From Acanthaster planci (Eukaryota > Echinodermata > Asteroidea > Valvatida > Acanthasteridae), in contig NW_019091395.1 of NCBI RefSeq assembly GCF_001949145.1, forward strand, positions 980,004 through 1,014,785: a stretch of DNA of 34,782 bases, written 5' to 3'. This document shows, one piece after another, positions 31,690 through 34,782 of the stretch. Every line of letters begins with the position of its first letter. Positions within the stretch are counted from its first letter, which is position 1. The translations under genes were made by a program, and so were the position numbers. The notes beneath the pieces were generated by a model that saw only the letters and a program-made list of their open reading frames with translations, did no database searches and was not told the DNA's origin.

Positions 31690-32811
31690 GTTGATCTCAT
31701 ACGAGACCTCGTTTCTGAGTATATCAGAGCAAAGGTTTTACAGATTTTGAGCATCGCCATCGTCAGTTTTGCAGTAGAAAGGTGAGTTAGCCGTTCTGTG
31801 ACTTTCTTTCAGTACTGCTGTGTGTTTTCTGTCCTTTGCTTACTTGCCAACTGCAATCGGTCACTTATATATAGGGAGCATTTAAAACAGAAATGAAGAT
31901 GGTGGTACAGGTGAGATTTTGTAGCTAATTATATTTTGCCAGATGAATCCGGGAAGGGGTGATCTGTAAAGGAAATGGGGGATGGCTAGTGGGAATTCAT
32001 GCACTTTTTTTCTTTCAGAAGTACAAACAGCTAGCGGGGCTATTTGCAACAGTCCTACTGTCATTGTTTCGCCCGGGATGAATTAACAGGAGTTTCAAGT
32101 TGCTGTAGTTTGTGCTTCCAAGGACCAGCCGGTACGCCTGGCGTCCCCGGGATTCCTGGAAACCCTGGAGGTCAAGGACCTCTTGGCCCAAGAAGTGACC
32201 CCTCTGTCTGGACCTAAGGGGGACACTGGCGACCAAGGACAGATAGGGAGACCAAGGCAAGCCAGGGATACAATGACTTCCTGGGAAACTGGGACCTGCA
32301 GGGCGAAAGGGAAACAACGGTAAGGGGCAAAAAGGTGACCGGGGAAGCCAGGAATACTGGGCTACGTGGTGAAAAGGGACGAAAGGGTCATCCAGGAGAT
32401 GTTACCCTGGCTACACAGACACCGCCCTCTGCTATTGCATCCAGTGCTTACCGGATATCGAGTGTCACAGGCAATGTTGGCGATATCATCATCTTTGGCA
32501 ACATCAAGACGAATCTTGGCGATGGTTACAGTCCACAATCAGGCGTGTTTAGTGTTTACATGCTTTGTACCTAGAGCTTACTTCTTCACAACCAGCTTAG
32601 AAAGAATTGCGTCCACATTGCGACCTTACATTAAGCTGAAAAAGAACGGTCAGCTTGTCTTTTCAGTCTTTATACTGGTGACAACTCAGCAGTAATTATT
32701 CTGGCTCCAGGAGATAGAATCTGGCTTGAGTTTGGCAGTAATAACAGAGGAATTTACATTGATTCAAGCAGGTATTCTTTTTTCTCTGGCTTTCTTATAT
32801 TTCGAGTGTAA
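31690..32811 (+). pseudogene. collagen/C1q-domain gene relic with frame breaks
   Basis: Candidate exon 1 is untranslated and ends AAAG|gtgagt (31,781). Exon 2 (31,891-31,910) encodes MKMVVQ after aaaacag. Exon 3 starts at 32,019 and continues KYKQLAGLFATVLLSLF, a good signal-peptide core, then hits TGA at 32,079. In another frame from about 32,098 come a Cys-rich SSCCSLCFQ and Gly-X-Y collagen triplets (GPAGTPGVPGIPGNPGGQGP), broken by TAA at 32,215 and further shifts to about 32,400. A C1q domain follows: TPPSAIASSAYRISS, GDIIIFGNI, SGVFSVY, a shift, AYFFTTSLERIA, a shift, GDRIWLEFGSNNRGIYIDSS, then FFSGFLIF and a TAA at 32,809. At least five breaks argue for a pseudogene; a poor assembly is the alternative. 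Intact relatives are secreted, trimeric ligand-binding proteins. Confidence 0.75.
31866..31873 (+). promoter_or_regulatory. TATA-like sequence before the C1q relic
   Basis: TATATATA lies only 20 bp before the ATG at 31,893, too close for an ordinary TATA-to-start distance with a 5' UTR. It may be part of an intron between a 5' untranslated exon and the exon at 31,891. Confidence 0.2.
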
Positions 32812-33029
32812 AGCTACCTTGAAAATGGCCGATGAAATTGTTACTGAAAGCATCTATGCTGCATCTAGCAACCTAAGCTTGCTTCTTTGGGAGTTAATTG
32901 AGATCGTTAATCATGAGCTGTAGGCTATCTATTTAGGGGTATGGTTGCATCGCTGGTTATCAATGGCTGATTTCATTTATTATTACAGAGGGAACCATTT
33001 GCATGAAAATAATTGTACGAAATCTCAAT
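32812..33029. other. spacer between C1q relic and retroelement
   Basis: AT-rich, no feature seen. The similarity to 9217-9340 begins near 32,988, so the retroelement relic may extend to about there. Confidence 0.5.
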
Positions 33030-34782
33030 GATTATGCACGCTGCGAGAATTGCAGCCAATGGCTTCTCACTGTCCCGTAATTTATCTTTTTTCCTCTTTT
33101 CTGAGTGGGAAGCGTGGCGAACTTGTTTATGGTGTGCGATCCCCACATTTCCTCATATTGATTGAAAACTGTATCAGAGACAGCCCAATCATCAGCATCC
33201 ACAATTCTACTGGTACAATCAGCGCTTTCGTTCGCAGTCCTTGGAATCCATTTTACATTGAGTGAAATGTTTTGCCATAAACGATTAGTGAAAATAGTGC
33301 AAATCGTCTTTCATACTGCTGCTCATGGTTAGTTTGGTTTCAGCTTGCTTGTCTGTAAACCTTTTCATTCTATGTTTAGCTAATTTCCTCGCGATAATAA
33401 CATAACCATTTCTACTTAAGATTTCTCCGTGTAGAACTTTTGTTTTTCTCAATGTGGTGGTCCGTGGTCCAACTTACCTGTGCACATTAACTTGCTACTT
33501 CTACAACACACCTACCAAATCCTGAACTACTTGCATCCGAATGTGTTATCTTGGAGGCTTTCGGTTTCGGTCGATAGGTGCACTGTTTAGATTGCAAATA
33601 TTTTCTTGCCAGGAATTAAGTTCATTCAAAGCCTGAGTAGACAGTACAACAAAAGAGTCCTGAATATTCTAGACTTCATGCACGCATGCACGGCCTTGGT
33701 CATGAGTCTAGATATATCTCTTACTGCTAGACTGTAGATGGAATCTTGCCTGCAACCCTCGCCAAAACTCTTGCCTTGGTCGTTGAGGGATCCTGTAAAA
33801 TTCTCGCAATTTCGTTGTGAATAGCTAAATTTCTCCTGTCTGGTACTCTATAAAAAGAAAACCTAAGTTTACGTGAATGTTGCACCCTCGCCATTCCAAT
33901 GTTTGAAATGGTTCCCACTGTGACTTCTGCTCATGCGGGACAAATCCTGAGGCAATAAGATCCGTTCTTATGTCATAACTGGCTGGTTTTGCCTCCAGAT
34001 CAGTGCTGGCACGCCCTAAACCATAAACTAATGCGTTTACATTCACTCCCACATTTTTTGACCAATGGTCGGACAATTGAAGTGAAGATAAAGGGGGCAA
34101 AACTGAGACCAAATGGCAGGCACTTGAATCGAAAATATGTTGTTTTACGTTCTAGGTCCCACGCAAACCTTAAAAGCTGTCTGTGACTGGGGTGTATGTC
34201 CACATGGTGGTAACACTTTAGATGAAATTCGAAAATGAAACCTGCTTTCCTGAGGAAGTTTTGGGCGTTGTGGATATCCTCATACGGCAAGAGTTCCATA
34301 TATGGACAACAGGCCCTGTGCACAAACCGATGGAACTTGTCTGAAAAAAACAAACCCTAAGTGGTTTTCAAGTAAATTCTTTGGAATTTTTAAAACAAAA
34401 TTTCACTTTTTAGGACATGTTATCACTCTCTGAAGGCTGTTATAACATTTAAAGGGAACATTAGTATTTTCCGTATATGTAACTCATTCCCTGTTATGAG
34501 TAGAAACTGAAAGTGGGTTAACAATACGTGGCTGTCTCGGGCAAATTTCAACTGAGCCCAAGCTTAATAGCTCTGTTACCACCTTTGAGACAAAGGCGTG
34601 ATGGGTAAAAGCTGACTTCTTGTTTTTAGCAAATTGAGCCGGGGGAATTACGCAACCATTTTGGACAGTATCCTTAACAAACACAGGGTTGCAATATGGC
34701 GCCAAAAGAGTGCATGGTTTCTTAATTAATCGACCACTTTTGATTGCCCGACTTCCCTGATTTTGCTCAGAAAGAGCAGGAT
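33030..34782 (-). mobile_element. degraded DIRS-type retrotransposon (RT and RNase H remnants)
   Basis: Read on the - strand from the window edge, DIRS-type protein blocks appear in order but in changing frames: DTVQNGCVIPPA and PRIVNPLSVST (34,500-34,690), YEDIHNAQNFLRKAGF, YHHVDIHP and FKCLPFGLSFAPFIFT (34,040-34,290), DLIASGFVPHEQKSQW and LEWRGCNI (33,860-33,990), ARVLARVAGKI (33,735-33,780), SRLMTKAVHA (33,670-33,715), SDASSSGFG (about 33,540), and WIPRTANESAD with ADDWAVSDTVF (33,150-33,250). The last blocks are RNase H and its tail. Many frameshifts and stops show it is dead. The element continues beyond the window at its 5' side; the tyrosine recombinase expected 3' is not seen. Confidence 0.8.

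Noticed and set aside
1-34782. CRISPR arrays, operons, tRNA or rRNA genes
   Set aside because: No regularly spaced exact repeats, no operon-like spacing, and tRNA-like boxes occur only inside the SINE copies. The DNA is plainly animal.

Overview
The window is animal nuclear DNA. Its coding exons are GC-rich and sit in AT-richer introns with GT..AG borders. One protein family accounts for the first 19 kb, and mobile-element relics are scattered throughout. A C1 domain inside an SBF-type protein, a collagen/C1q relic, a small C-type lectin, a DIRS-like retroelement and many TACATGTA and TAGGCCTA words suggest an invertebrate deuterostome (echinoderm, hemichordate or amphioxus). The sequence alone does not settle which.

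Left half (about 1 to 20,440, + strand): the 3' part of one large gene, an SBF1/SBF2 orthologue (MTMR5/MTMR13, a myotubularin-family pseudophosphatase). Sixteen exons (597 to 18,991) join in consistent phase into 827 codons plus a stop. They give the myotubularin core (with the catalytic Cys and Arg replaced), a coiled-coil-like segment, a C1 zinc finger and a C-terminal PH domain. The DENN and GRAM parts must lie upstream of the window. A further phase-compatible exon at 4314-4472 looks like an acidic, Ser-rich cassette in the linker. A run of 111 N lies in one intron at 10,375-10,485 and removes no coding sequence. The 3' UTR probably ends near the AATAAA at 20,415.

Middle (about 20,440 to 27,497): gene-poor. 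It holds short tandem repeats and a candidate non-autonomous DNA transposon with 50-bp inverted ends flanked by TTAA (24,884-25,204).

Right part (27,498 to the end): an intronless secreted C-type lectin on the - strand (27,498-27,995), a 0.46-kb foldback (29,021-29,481), a SINE copy whose sister lies in the first intron of the window (1036-1310), a frame-broken collagen/C1q gene relic (about 31,690-32,811, + strand), and a degraded DIRS-type retrotransposon on the - strand (about 33,030 to the window edge) retaining reverse transcriptase and RNase H remnants.

The SBF gene is expected to work in Rab activation and endosomal phosphoinositide signalling. The lectin and the C1q relic are both pattern-recognition types, but nothing in the sequence shows that they act together.
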